This document shows positions 1-10,169 of a stretch of DNA of 64,000 bases, in pieces. The stretch spans positions 253,281,582-253,345,581 of the forward strand of contig CP136061.1 of the NCBI GenBank assembly GCA_032622095.1, in the 5' to 3' direction. Under the pieces are notes generated by a model that was not told where the DNA came from, did no database searches, and saw only the letters and a list, made by a program, of their open reading frames with translations. This stretch comes from Siphonodentalium dalli. Lineage: Eukaryota > Mollusca > Scaphopoda > Gadilida > Siphonodentaliidae. Position 1 is the first letter of the stretch. Each line of letters begins with the position of its first letter. Position numbers and translations under genes: made by a program.

Positions 1-1892
1 TGACACTTATATACATATTAATACTGTACTGACACTTGTATACAGCTTAATACTGAACTGACACTTGTTTACATCTTAATACTGAACTGACACTTGTTTA
101 CATCTTAATACTGAACTGACACTTATATACATCTTAATACTAAACTGACACTTATATACATATTAATACTGTACTGACACTTGTATACAGCTTAATACTG
201 AACTGACACTTATATACATATTAATACTGTACTGACACTTGTATACAGCTTAATACTGAACTGACACTTATATACATATTAATACTGAACTGACACTTGT
301 ATACATCTTAATACTGAACTGACACTTGTTTACATCTTAATACTGAACTGACACTTATATACATCTTAATACTAAACTGACACTTATATACATATTAATA
401 CTGTACTGACACTTGTTTACATCTTAATACTGAACTGACACTTGTATACAGCTTAATACTAAACTGACACTTATATACATATTAATACTGAACTGACACT
501 TGTTTACATCTTAATACTGAACTGACACTTGTATACAGCTTAATACTAAACTGACACTTATATACATATTAATACTGAACTGACACTTGTATACAGCTTA
601 ATACTGAACTGACACGTGTATACATCTTAATACTGAACTGACACTTATATACATATTAATACTGTACTGACACTTGTATACATCTTAATACTAAACTGAC
701 ACTTGTTTACATCTTAATACTGAACTGACACTTGTATACAGCTTAATACTAAACTGACACTTATATACATATTAATACTGAACTGACACTTGTATACAGC
801 TTAATACTGAACTGACACGTGTATACATCTTAATACTGAACTGACACTTATATACATATTAATACTGTACTGACACTTGTATACATCTTAATACTAAACT
901 GACACTTATATACATATTAATACTGTACTGACACTTGTATACAGCTTAATACTGAACTGACACTTATATACATATTAATACTGTACTGACACTTGTATAC
1001 AGCTTAATACTGAACTGACACTTATATACATATTAATACTGTACTGACACTTGTATACAGCTTAATACTGAACTGACACGTGTATACATCTTAATACTGA
1101 ACTGACACTTATATACATATTAATACTGTACTGACACTTGTATACATCTTAATACTAAACTGACACTTATATACATATTAATACTGTACTGACACTTGTA
1201 TACAGCTTAATACTGAACTGACACTTATATACATATTAATACTGTACTGACACTTGTATACAGCTTAATACTGAACTGACACTTGTTTACATCTTAATAC
1301 TGAACTGACACTTGTTTACATCTTAATACTGAACTGACACTTGTATACATCTTAATACTAAACTGACACTTATATACATATTAATACTGTACTGACACTT
1401 ATATACATCTTAATACTAAACTGACACTTATATACATATTAATACTGTACTGACACTTGTATACATCTTAATACTGAACTGACACGTGTATACATCTTAA
1501 TACTGTACTGACACTTATATACATCTTAATACTGAACTGACACTTGTTTACATCTTAATACTGAACTGACACTTATATACATATTAATACTGTACTGACA
1601 CTTGTATACAGCTTAATACTGAACTGACACTTATATACATCTTAATACTGAACTGACACTTGTATACATCTTAATACTGAACTGACACTTGTTTACATCT
1701 TAATACTGAACTGACACTTATATACATCTTAATACTGAACTGACACTTGTATACATCTTAATACTGAACTGACACTTATATACATCTTAATACTGAACTG
1801 ACACTTGTATACATCTTAATACTGTACTGACACTTGTATACATCTTAATACTGAACTGACACGTGTATACATCTTAATACTGTACTGACACT
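1..1892. repeat. 29-bp satellite array, left block
   Basis: Uninterrupted tandem array of about 65 copies of a 29-bp monomer with consensus CTGACACTTGTATACATCTTAATACTGAA split over its variants. Three main variants differ in the middle (TATATACATATT, GTATACAGCTT, GTTTACATCTT). In much of the block two variants alternate, giving 58-bp higher-order dimers. The array runs off the left edge of the window. The last copies (1640-1890) resemble those right of the Polinton, so the two blocks were one array before insertion. The sequence is non-coding. Confidence 0.95.
1887..1892. repeat. Target-site duplication, left copy (GACACT)
   Basis: The six bases GACACT lie directly before the Polinton TIR and again directly after it (14277-14282). 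They are part of the satellite monomer. Six base pairs is the duplication length known for Polinton/Maverick integrases. The perfect match points to recent integrase-mediated insertion. Confidence 0.9.
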
Positions 1893-2380
1893 AGTAGTGT
1901 ATAGGAGTAATCTTTCCGTATACTTGATAGAAGGAGAGTTATAGTAAGACTTATTAAAAACTATTTCTAGGCAGATGGTTATAGTAAGCAAACTATTTCT
2001 AGGCAGATGGTTATAGTAAGCAAACTATTTCTAGGCAGATGGTAATAGTAAGCAAACTATTTCTAGGCAGATGATATAGTCAGGCTAACTAGTAACTATT
2101 TGAAGGAATTAGTACGCACGATTGAATACATGTATTGATATATAGGTTAGTTATGATAGATTAGTAAAATAATGAGATGAATTATTCGCTAGTGAATAAC
2201 CTCGTGCATGTAAAAAACCACAAGGCTAAAACACATGGAATATTTGTTAGTGTCGGAACTTTTTCTTCTTTATTGTAGATTTGTAGGTAACACTATTCGA
2301 TCTCATAAAACTCGATATTACAGAGTCTCGTAGAAAACGAAATGTGGAACCCTTCACACTTTAGTTCATTTAATGAATAT
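1893..2380 (+). repeat. Polinton terminal inverted repeat, left
   Basis: About 488 bp matching the reverse complement of 13799-14276. It starts AGTAGTGTATAG, in line with the 5'-AG terminus known for Polintons. Differences seen: one substitution at the 13th base, a 10-bp insertion near 2130 and a few changes at the inner edge around 2366-2384. It contains four 32-bp direct repeats and the sequence TTCTTCTTTATTGTAG, whose complement in the right TIR supplies an AATAAA. Confidence 0.95.
1961..2075 (+). repeat. Subterminal 32-bp direct repeats (x4), left TIR
   Basis: CTATTTCTAGGCAGATG recurs at 1961, 1993, 2025 and 2057, an exact 32-bp period, joined by GTTATAGTAAGCAAA-like linkers. The mirror image lies at about 14094-14208. 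Regular subterminal repeats of this kind often bind a transposase or integrase; that role is inference here. Confidence 0.85.
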
Positions 2381-2525
2381 AAATGGTATATGAATAAATC
2401 TTAGTATACAAACAGATATCAAAAAACATAATCAAATCAATCTTTTGTTAAGATATGGACAGTCTGGTCTCCCCGTCGATATATCTTCTGGCAAAACAAA
2501 AATGTGTCAATATTTAAAGTCAGAC

Positions 2526-2870
2526 TAACTATTTCTAGGTTGGTGTTTAAATACCTCTTCTAGGCTATACTCAAACAAACAATTTCTAGGTTATTCAAAC
2601 ATTTCCAAAAATATACTGAGTAAATCTACAAATATTAATTGGAATATAAAGAACAGAGTTAGCTCCCCTGTGCATTTGAATAATCTGTTTTATTAAGTTC
2701 AATATAGATGTTAAACGATTGATATATGTTAATGAATGATACAGTGATATATTCGTTAGCGAATAAACCTATGCATGTAAAACCACAGGTCTAAACACAT
2801 TGAACTTTTTTAGGAACGTTCTTCTGTAGATTAGTAGGCAACACATTTGTATAACCATGTATAACCATTA
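2526..2870 (+). repeat. Diverged second copy of the TIR inside the element
   Basis: The stretch repeats TIR landmarks in the same order at lower identity. TATTTCTAGG-type motifs occur at 2530-2600. Next, around 2745-2860, comes a segment reading ATTCGTTAGCGAATAA, CATGTAAAACCACAGG, CTAAACACATTGAA and TGTAGATTAGTAGGCAACAC. The left TIR has matching phrases at 2185-2295. This looks like an old duplicated or captured end. Confidence 0.6.
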
Positions 2871-4189
2871 TCGGTTCCTTTAAACATTATGAATGATGGA
2901 AATATATTCAAATCAATCAACTTATGTTGGAATATATAAAATATGTGTATCAAGCATGTTAAATTGTGAATAATTAGTTATTTATATCACACCAACGTTA
3001 ATTCATAATCTATAGTATTTTAGGAAAGAAAACTGGAACAAATAGTAACTATTTTCGGTTTATATCAAGACAACGTATTTCAATTCCAACACAAATTCAG
3101 TATTTCAGAAAAATAAAAAAAATCTCTCTTTTAATGAAATATTAAAAGCACGATAAAGCAATTAAAACACAATTTAAGTTACATTTTCGTCAACAAAATT
3201 GAAGTTATATGTTATAATGCGTCAAAAAAATATGAAAATCCTTAATCAAATATCTCAATTGAAAGCCGAATTTAAAAAAAACAAAACAATTTCAATGTTA
3301 ACTTTATATGTTTCTCTCGCAAGCATCAAAAGTCCCTTTTTATTACCACAATAATTGTAAAAGACAATAAATGTTTTGTCTTTAATCAAAAAATGTAAAA
3401 ATATTATAATCTTAGGAAAACACTAATGTTTTCGTCAACAAAATTCAAGCACAAACTTTATATGTCAATAAAATAATATGAAAATTCAATAAAACTTTAA
3501 TCAATTTATTGCTAATTTTTTGAAAAAATGTTGACTGTTGACGCAATCAACTGATATTCCAAATGTTTTTACTCTGCCTCAATTTTACCTATGCGAATGT
3601 ATCTGTTTATATAAGGAAAATTCATTCTATCTTTAGGTCCCATCAAAATGATGTCATACGACCCAAGCCGAATAATCTAATATCATTCGTCGAGAATTCA
3701 TGTCGAACTCTGTTTATATACAGTAACACATTAATTTACTCAAGCTATCTATACTCCCAAACAAATCAGTCGAGCTATCTTGTTAAATGTTCTCGTATGC
3801 CTATCATAATGTACCCTCCCATTTTATCCGACCACATGAATAATATAATTCATGTCGACATATATCTGTACAAGGCGACTAATTTATTCAACTAGGCTAC
3901 CTAGCTTGGATCATATTTCAAAGAACTCATTCGTTAACGACCCGTCCTTACAAAACGAATAATTTATACTACACCTGTCAAATTTGCATATTTAAGGTAT
4001 GTTACGGTAAACATTCCAATGTATGCTATATAAGCCAGCTAAAATAGGAAATCAAAGCATGGATTCAATAGTCAGATAAGTTTATTATATTATGATTTCA
4101 GATAACTTTTAATTAATTATTATCTTGTTCAACATATATTCTATGTAATTTAAAACAATATATTATATAAAGTTTCTATATTAATCGGA
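2871..4189. other. AT-rich non-coding part of the Polinton left arm
   Basis: I see no supported gene here. The longest open frame (3563-3895, 110 codons) has low-complexity composition, no recognisable motif and no match to the conserved genes of the element. The base composition is more AT-rich than in the right-arm gene cluster. Confidence 0.6.
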
Positions 4190-4880
4190 GCGAAACATAT
4201 TGAGGAAGTTTGAAGCAGTTGTCTTAAAGCGACACTAAGATTTATTTTCTTATTTGCACACAGTATACTTTGTTTAAACCAGATGTCTTAAAATGGCACT
4301 AAGATTTATTTTATTATTTTATACTATTTATAAACAAGATGTCTTAAAAGGGTACTAAGATTTCATTTTATAATTTCAATACCAAAAGTGTTTCAATATT
4401 ACAGCAAAATTTGTTTTTTAATAATTTTTACCTCAGAATTGTTAATAAATAGGTCTTCTTCACATCATAATTCTTAAAAGGGAGCTAATAAGTTAACTTA
4501 AATATGATTGAAAAATTATCGTTAAAGAGCGTTTATTATCTGTTTGTATGCAACTCTTTCAATCCCTCGTAATATTCGGATACAGTATACTTTGTTCATC
4601 CCAGATATCTTAAAATGACACTAAGATTTATTTTATTATTTTATCCATCTATAAACAAGATGTCTTAAAAGGGCACTAAGATTTCATTTTATAATTTCAA
4701 TACCAAAAGTGTTTCAATATCACAGCAAAAATAAAATTGTAATAATTTTACCCTAGAATTGTTAATAAATATGTCATATTCATATCATAATTCTTAAAAG
4801 GGCGCTAATAATTTAACTCAAATATGGTTGTACATTTATCGATAAAGAGCGTTTATTATCTGTTTGTATGCAACTCTTAA
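4190..4880 (+). repeat. 320-bp direct duplication with nested iteron-like repeats
   Basis: GTTTATTATCTGTTTGTATG recurs at 4531 and 4851, and the sequence before each copy matches over about 300 bp. Within the copies, a shorter unit (ATGTCTTAAAAGGGCACTAAGATTT and variants, written here in part) recurs about five times between 4218 and 4690. The block is non-coding. It might be a replication or packaging signal, or simply expanded filler. Confidence 0.8.
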
Positions 4881-5699
4881 TTATAAAAAAACGGATACTG
4901 TTACACTATTATAGTATATTACAGTATCCAAATTAACATTGTTGCAATTCAGATTCTACGGAAAGTTATCTTTAAACATGCAAACTAAAAACAATAATCA
5001 TAGTTTTACAATTTTTTTTATGTAAAATCTTATTTGTCTACACGTTGTGGCTAAGAAAATCGTAACAGTATATTTACATTTATCTAGCAAATGCGCTCTA
5101 ATTTCTACAAATTAACATTCCAATTCAAATTTTTTTTAATTTTTGAAAAAAATAAATACTGTAACAGTTTTGTTTACATAATAAATAAAGATAACACTTA
5201 ACTGATTATGGCAAATAATTCTGCTCTTAATCATAATGGCAACATGAGTTGGAAAAAAACATGCTGGTTAATCCGTACGCAATTTAGCATTTAATGTAAA
5301 CACGATCGGAGAAAAACAATGCCCGGTCGTTCGTTTTTAAACTGGAATCTGCACACATGCATAAAACTCATTACTCACCGCCATTTTGAAATTTAAACAT
5401 TTAGAGTAATTATTTTTCTCGCATTTCTGTAAAGTATAATGATGAACCAGAATATAAAATGCTTATGTTCACACACGAGCACATGTACTTGCAATCATAT
5501 GGCTATCAATAGTATGCAATTATCTCACACAATAATATTAAGCCAATTAGTTGCAACATTACATCAGGAATTGCTCGATGTCGTTAGACTAGGTTAATGT
5601 GTGTTTTATATGCATGTCCCCGTTCATTATCTGCACATTTTTAAATCGGCACGGAAATCTACCTAATAAAAACAATTGAGATAGTTAAATAGGGTGGAC

Positions 5700-6160
5700 A
5701 GCACTCAATTATATCTGCATACAATAGGTGTGCAGAGCAATATTTCTGAACTTGTATTGCATATGGATGTTGTATCGAAAAGGATATAGAGATGTACGTG
5801 GCCGAGGCGGAAGAAAACAAAGCCAAATTATCACCAGCATGTTAAATTTCACTACAACAGTTTTGTTTACAATGTACTGTAACAGCTTTGTTTACGCAAT
5901 TATGTTCTATTTATAGATGGAACTCGATTTAGTTGGAAGTGTATACACAATCTCCTATCGGGCAACTAATATTCGTATGTTGCCAAGCGCATCGCGGGTG
6001 GACTGGAGTAATTTCCATCATCATACGTGTGCAGAGCAATATCTATGAACCTGTATTCCAAAAGCGATTTGGTTGAATTGTATAGACAAGATTAATCATC
6101 TGAGATATATGGTCCAACTTAAAACCAATATAGCACCAGCATGTTAAATTTTATGGAATT
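5700..6160 (+). repeat. Direct duplication of about 300-bp period in the Polinton left arm
   Basis: GTGTGCAGAGCAATAT occurs at 5729 and 6029, and CACCAGCATGTTAAATTT at about 5833 and 6131, each followed by related sequence. A TGTAACAGTTTTGTTTAC-like phrase recurs near 5161, 5855, 5878 and 6607. No coding potential was recognised. Confidence 0.65.
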
Positions 6161-6167
6161 ATGTATG

Positions 6168-6498
6168 TGTCATGATGGCGTTGCAAATGCGAGATTTGTT
6201 GCTGAACAGGATTATCGGGTAAACAGTATGTTATCAGAAACACCTATGCAAACACTCTACTAATTGTGTTACAGAATACAGCAAAATGTTACTGACTAAT
6301 CGCGCATAAAATAGAATAAACGCTCTTCATTACATATCAGGTATTATACAACGCTCTTTATGTTTACCACAATAATATTTCAAACCCCGGAAATGTAACT
6401 TTTTAATGCTTTTGTTTACAAACGTATGACCAAAACATACTGTTTATGCGATTTTTTTCACAGGATACCCACCGACAAGGCCATCCTTGTCTGTAAAC
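6168..6498 (+). mobile_element. MITE relic nested in the Polinton (same family as 57685-58186)
   Basis: The stretch aligns by eye with the MITE at 57685-58186. Shared phrases, in the same order, are AAACGCTCTT, CATATCAGGTATT, AACGCTCTTTATGTTTACCA, CATACTGTTTATGCGA, CACAGGATACCCACCG and AAGGCCA near the end. Its left end is diverged and TTAA flanks are not preserved. A host MITE copy here implies that the left arm tolerates insertions. Confidence 0.7.
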
Positions 6499-6734
6499 AT
6501 GATGAATTTAACATAATTGAACTAAATTTGCCCAGATCCGACTATAAAATGTTGAGTGCTTCAATTATCTGTATGTATCAAACCATTGCATCATTCTTAC
6601 TACTGCTGTAACAGTTTTGTTTACGTATAGAAATTGCACTTACCTGATTATTAAGAAAACACATGTAGCAATTAATTGTTTCCCCGCATATTATTCGCAA
6701 TGCTAATACTAGTTTTAAAAAACGCATTAGACAT

Positions 6735-6935
6735 GTGAAAATATATATTGGGGGCCCTATTCCCTTTAATGAGAAAGTAGAATGTTACACATGCAGGAGC
6801 GTCATGGAATTGATCATCATCTAATGTTTCGTCGAAACTATCGTTGATCATTTCTTGCAACAGCAGGCCGTCTAATCCATGATGGTGTTGTGTCCAACTC
6901 TATCGCGCTGATCAATCGTTCCCGAACACTATTCA
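6735..6935 (-). other. Possible broken coding remnant, minus strand
   Basis: Read on the minus strand, two overlapping frames have gene-like composition. The one at about 6850-6935 begins at an ATG and is rich in R, E, A and P. The one at about 6735-6875 is acidic (DETLDDD, then a hydrophobic run). A single frameshift would connect them. I cannot assign a family, and nothing resembles PolB motifs. This may be the trace of a former left-arm gene or chance. Confidence 0.2.
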
Positions 6936-7254
6936 TGTCCTCTACCAATGTTTATAGTTGAACTATCTGTTCAACACGATAAAATCCTTTTTTTTACCGC
7001 AAACTTAAATTTACACGATATATCAACACCCTTCCGCGCCCCTATGTGGTAAATTTTTTATTTCAACTGGCTTTAGATTGGTTCCGCCATATTAAACAGA
7101 GGTGACAGTTCGTAATGGATTAGCATGGAGTCGACAATGGGCGGTGGTCGACAACAGGTAGTAAAATTTGAATTCAATAGGTGTTTCGCGACAATAAACT
7201 GCCGATACGGTTTGTAACGCGATAGCATCGAGTCGACAAAGCGTGTGATTATAT

Positions 7255-7936
7255 ATGGCTACCCACTGTTATGTATACATCAGATTCTCTCTTGTCAATT
7301 TTGCCGGACATCCAGTGTGTGGGAAAACAAATTGTGTTTTACTGAATTAAAGAGCGTTTGACAATAAAACACAATGAAAACGTACAATTACGTATGTTTT
7401 CAGCTAGTGGGAAATCTACGTTTATATATAGTTTAATCGAAAATAAAGATAAATTAATGTTCCCAGTTCCGGAAAAAATAACTTACGTGACTCCTAATTG
7501 TGATCAACAGGTGTCTGATAATGTAGAATTAGTAAACCAAATTCCAGAATCGTTGTGCGATTGCGATTTATTAATATTGGATGATATGGATCATATTGAC
7601 AAAGAGATCGATAATGTAACAGATATATTCGCTAGAAAATCACATCACGAAGGATGTAGTGTGGTATACGTGACGCATAATCTTTTTGAAAGAAAATGTA
7701 GAAAATTATCGTTAAACGCGAATTATTTTATTTTATTCAAATCTCCTAGAGATTGTGGTCAGATAAATTTCTTATCTACCCAATGCGGTATTAATAATTT
7801 ATCAAAAGCATATAAATTGTGTACAACAGATCCATATTCTCATTTACTGGTGGATTTCAACCAAACTTGTCCAGATAACCTTCGATTGAGATCAGACGTG
7901 CTCAGTGAAAATCCTACGATATGGGCCCCAGCGTGA
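7255..7936 (+). CDS. Genome-packaging ATPase (FtsK/HerA, A32-like), probably two exons
   Basis: This ATPase pumps DNA into the capsid. The main exon (from about 7404) contains SGKST, a Walker B stretch DLLILDDMDH, and the Polinton-typical block YVTHNLFER with FKSPRD after it; YLTQNLF is the usual form, so Q is H here. The open frame through 7358-7936 has no suitable ATG before the P-loop. An upstream ATG at 7255 opens a short exon that reaches G-H-P at 7306-7314 and then meets a stop at 7348. An intron of about 85 bp with acceptor TTTTCAG ending at 7403 and a GT donor at 7315-7319 would connect them in phase and place a glycine at the expected distance from SGKST. The donor is weak and its exact base unresolved. 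The end overlaps the next gene by 16 bases. Confidence 0.85.
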
Positions 7937-8238
7937 AATTAAGAAAAAATGCCAAATATTTGAGAAACATGTTACGCACTGGAGACGTGAGGGCATTAAA
8001 CAGACCGAGATTAGACAGTCTATCTGAATGTTGTAATAATTTGCTTAAAGGAAATGTACCAATTTCGTCTAAAATTAAAGCTAATTTAAGACCATTTAAA
8101 AGTTCTATTCGTCATTTGTCAAAGAAGTCTAATCCTGTTAAAAGCAGGAAAAAAAAATTACAACACGGCGGTTTTTTGGCTGCACTGGCTGCTAGTTTAA
8201 TTCCTGTTTTAGGAGATATTTTAGGCAAAGTTTTCTGA
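7921..8238 (+). CDS. Small basic Polinton protein with hydrophobic glycine-rich C-terminus
   Basis: 105 residues, very rich in K and R. A middle block (LLKGNVPISSKIK) and a C-terminal block (KKKLQHGGFL followed by a roughly 20-residue alanine/leucine-rich amphipathic stretch ending GDILGKVF) match a small ORF that commonly sits next to the packaging ATPase in Polintons and adintoviruses. Its function is not established. The basic body plus membrane-active-looking tail invites comparison with adenovirus pVI-type virion proteins, which is inference. The ATG at 7921 overlaps the ATPase end, and the stop is three bases before the next ATG. Confidence 0.75.
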   Translation: MGPSVKLRKNAKYLRNMLRTGDVRALNRPRLDSLSECCNNLLKGNVPISSKIKANLRPFKSSIRHLSKKSNPVKSRKKKLQHGGFLAALAASLIPVLGDILGKVF

Positions 8239-8240
8239 AT

Positions 8241-8864
8241 ATGGAAAAAATGGTTTTGGTGCCTTTTAAGACTTTTGCAAACTGGCAAAATTCTCAGTCT
8301 ATTCAATCGTTGAAAACAGAGGATGTGAGACAAAAAATGCATCAAATATTAGACGATAAAGATATGCCCGAGTCAGTTAAGAAAAGAAAAATTAATTCCA
8401 CGTCTATTGAATATGACATGGCTAAGAATTCTATAAAAACAACGCCGATTCCAGTTAAAATCGCGAAAGAGCCCGCCGGTGACGTCGCTTTATCTGAACC
8501 TAACCAAATTGATTTAGCGATTGAGAGTTTGCCAAAAATTTACCAGAAAAAAGGCTCGTTATTTTTATCGCATTTAAAAAGAATGCCAGGAATTGACATT
8601 AACGACAGTGGAATGATTTCATTATCTGACAAGCCAATCGGAAGCATAACTGATTTGGTAAATGATATAATACCTTCTAGCAAGGTCAGGAAACCCAGTG
8701 CACTTAGAAATTGGGATAGTTTGTCCCGATCATTACGAGATAATAATATACCAACACATTTCATAGGAAATAAATTTCGTAAAGCAGATCTGATGGTTGC
8801 AGATGCCCCCAAAGGCAAAAAACAGAAGCATTTTAAATGGACATCAGACTCCTCGTCAAATTGA
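8241..8864 (+). CDS. Conserved Polinton protein of unknown function
   Basis: 207 residues, hydrophilic, with no membrane segment. Residues 26-50 (DVRQKMHQILDDKDMPESVK) and about 105-140 (LFLSHLKRMPGIDINDSG, then a segment ending in GSITDLVNDI) resemble a recurring Polinton-associated ORF between the ATPase and integrase. The C-terminus is lysine-rich with a serine tail. A structural or scaffold role would fit its place among virion genes, but nothing in the sequence proves it. The ATG at 8241 follows the previous stop directly; the 3' end overlaps the integrase start by about 60 bases in another frame. Confidence 0.7.
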   Translation: MEKMVLVPFKTFANWQNSQSIQSLKTEDVRQKMHQILDDKDMPESVKKRKINSTSIEYDMAKNSIKTTPIPVKIAKEPAGDVALSEPNQIDLAIESLPKIYQKKGSLFLSHLKRMPGIDINDSGMISLSDKPIGSITDLVNDIIPSSKVRKPSALRNWDSLSRSLRDNNIPTHFIGNKFRKADLMVADAPKGKKQKHFKWTSDSSSN

Positions 8865-9921
8865 TAATATATTATCATCGATTTATTATGATGCATCTCA
8901 CCGCTCATCCTATGGATCTGAATATAATTTGTATAAGGAAGTAAAAAAAAAAATATCGAGAAAAAATGTTCGACTTTGGTTACAAAAACAAAATTCGTAC
9001 TCGTTGCATAGGCCGAAACGAATAATATTTCCTAGGTCAAGAACAGAGTCTTATTCTGTAAATAATATATGGCAGATGGATTTGAGTGATGTGCGAAATA
9101 TATCCAAGCAAAACGATGGTTATTGCTACCTGTTGTTTTGCATTGATTGCTTTTCAAGATTTTTAATTGTTAAACCATTAAAGAACAAGACTGGTGTTTC
9201 CATAATGAAGGCTTTAGAAATGATTTTTAAACAGCGCAAACGACCGAACGGTATACATGTTGATCGCGGAACCGAGTTCTACAACGCTAACGTTAAGCAA
9301 TTTCTGAAGAAGAATGGTGTACATTTATATTCTACGGGAAATTATGACACGAAAGCCGCTTTGGTTGAGAGAGTAAAACGCTCTTTAAAGTCTAAAATGT
9401 ATAAATATTTCTTCAAATCTAAATCTATGCGCTATTTAACAGTTTTGCCTAAATTGGTGAATTCATATAATTCGAAGATACACAGAGCGATTAAAATGGC
9501 ACCGAAAGATGTGTCGTGTTTGACATCGCAAGCAATTGCAGCTAGAAATGAATCGAAGACTTATAAATTACCACTTACAAAAGCAAAATTTAAAGTGGGA
9601 GAGAGCGTTCGCTTGGTAAAATTAAAAAATAAGTTTGAAAAGGGTTTTTTGGCCAATTATACTTATGAAGTGTTTAAGATTACGTCTTTGGTACCTGGTT
9701 CTAAACCACATAGATATAAAATAGCTGATCTCAATTCAGAGGAAATATTGGGTACATTCTACGAGAGCGAGTTATCACCTGTAACGATTGATTCCGATAC
9801 TATGTGGAAAATTGAACGTGTATTAGAACGAGACGGGGATCAAATAAAAGTTAGATGGAGCGGCTATCCAGCCAGTTTCGATTCGTACATTCCAAGAGAA
9901 TGGATCACGACCTCAGATTAA
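8803..9921 (+). CDS. Retroviral-type integrase with C-terminal chromodomain
   Basis: It catalyses strand transfer of the element's ends and makes the 6-bp target duplication. Counting from the ATG at 8803, the catalytic triad is D93 (WQMDLSDV), D154 (HVDRGTEF) and E189 (ALVERVKRSLKSKMYKYF), a D,D-34-E spacing typical of Polinton integrases. The N-terminal YYDASHRSSYG and ISRKNVRLWLQKQ segments match the family; no clear HHCC zinc finger is seen. The last 40 residues (MWKIERVLERDGDQIKVRWSGYP, cited in part) form a chromodomain with the usual RW-GY core, which may tether the complex to chromatin. The first in-frame ATG is at 8803, overlapping the previous gene. It resembles the C. elegans F54H12.3-type proteins. 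Confidence 0.95.
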   Translation: MPPKAKNRSILNGHQTPRQIDNILSSIYYDASHRSSYGSEYNLYKEVKKKISRKNVRLWLQKQNSYSLHRPKRIIFPRSRTESYSVNNIWQMDLSDVRNISKQNDGYCYLLFCIDCFSRFLIVKPLKNKTGVSIMKALEMIFKQRKRPNGIHVDRGTEFYNANVKQFLKKNGVHLYSTGNYDTKAALVERVKRSLKSKMYKYFFKSKSMRYLTVLPKLVNSYNSKIHRAIKMAPKDVSCLTSQAIAARNESKTYKLPLTKAKFKVGESVRLVKLKNKFEKGFLANYTYEVFKITSLVPGSKPHRYKIADLNSEEILGTFYESELSPVTIDSDTMWKIERVLERDGDQIKVRWSGYPASFDSYIPREWITTSD

Positions 9922-10169
9922 AACGACAATCGTCAAAATGGACTTTTTTCAATAATAAAGTTTCCAAAGGACAGGTTGTGTATATCAGTCAAGTATTTTT
10001 GCTTTATATAGTATGTGTTTCTGCTATATTAAATATTAGTATACACGGCGTGGACACACCGTCTATTTGGATTAGTTTACTATCGGGTTCTGTTGGACTT
10101 TTGTCTCCATCTCCTAAATTAAGTAAACATGGAAGCAACGGGCCTGTTTTCGGTGACTTTACCGTCTAA
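9900..10169 (+). CDS. Small Polinton membrane protein
   Basis: 89 residues from the ATG at 9900, which overlaps the integrase end by 22 bases. A charged N-terminus is followed by a transmembrane segment (about residues 28-46, VVYISQVFLLYIVCVSAIL) and a second, weaker hydrophobic stretch with the signature WISLLSGSVGLLSPSP. A small ORF of this layout and signature is common next to the integrase in Polintons. Its role is unknown. A longer frame from 9855 exists, but those first residues are only the integrase read in another frame. The 3' end overlaps the minor capsid gene by 41 bases. Confidence 0.75.
   Translation: MDHDLRLKRQSSKWTFFNNKVSKGQVVYISQVFLLYIVCVSAILNISIHGVDTPSIWISLLSGSVGLLSPSPKLSKHGSNGPVFGDFTV

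Noticed and set aside
1-1892. CRISPR-like array
   Set aside because: There are no unique spacers between repeats; it is a plain satellite in eukaryotic DNA.
3563-3895. 110-codon frame in the Polinton left arm as a gene
   Set aside because: Low-complexity composition, no motif, and no resemblance to conserved element proteins; expected by chance in 5 kb of AT-rich DNA.
2381-7254. Hidden PolB in pieces on either strand
   Set aside because: I looked for polymerase landmarks such as YxDTDS and SLYP-type boxes and long frames and found none. A profile search is still needed for heavily decayed traces.
9855-9899. Longer start for the Polinton membrane protein
   Set aside because: These codons only read the integrase C-terminus in another frame; the family-like sequence begins at the ATG at 9900.
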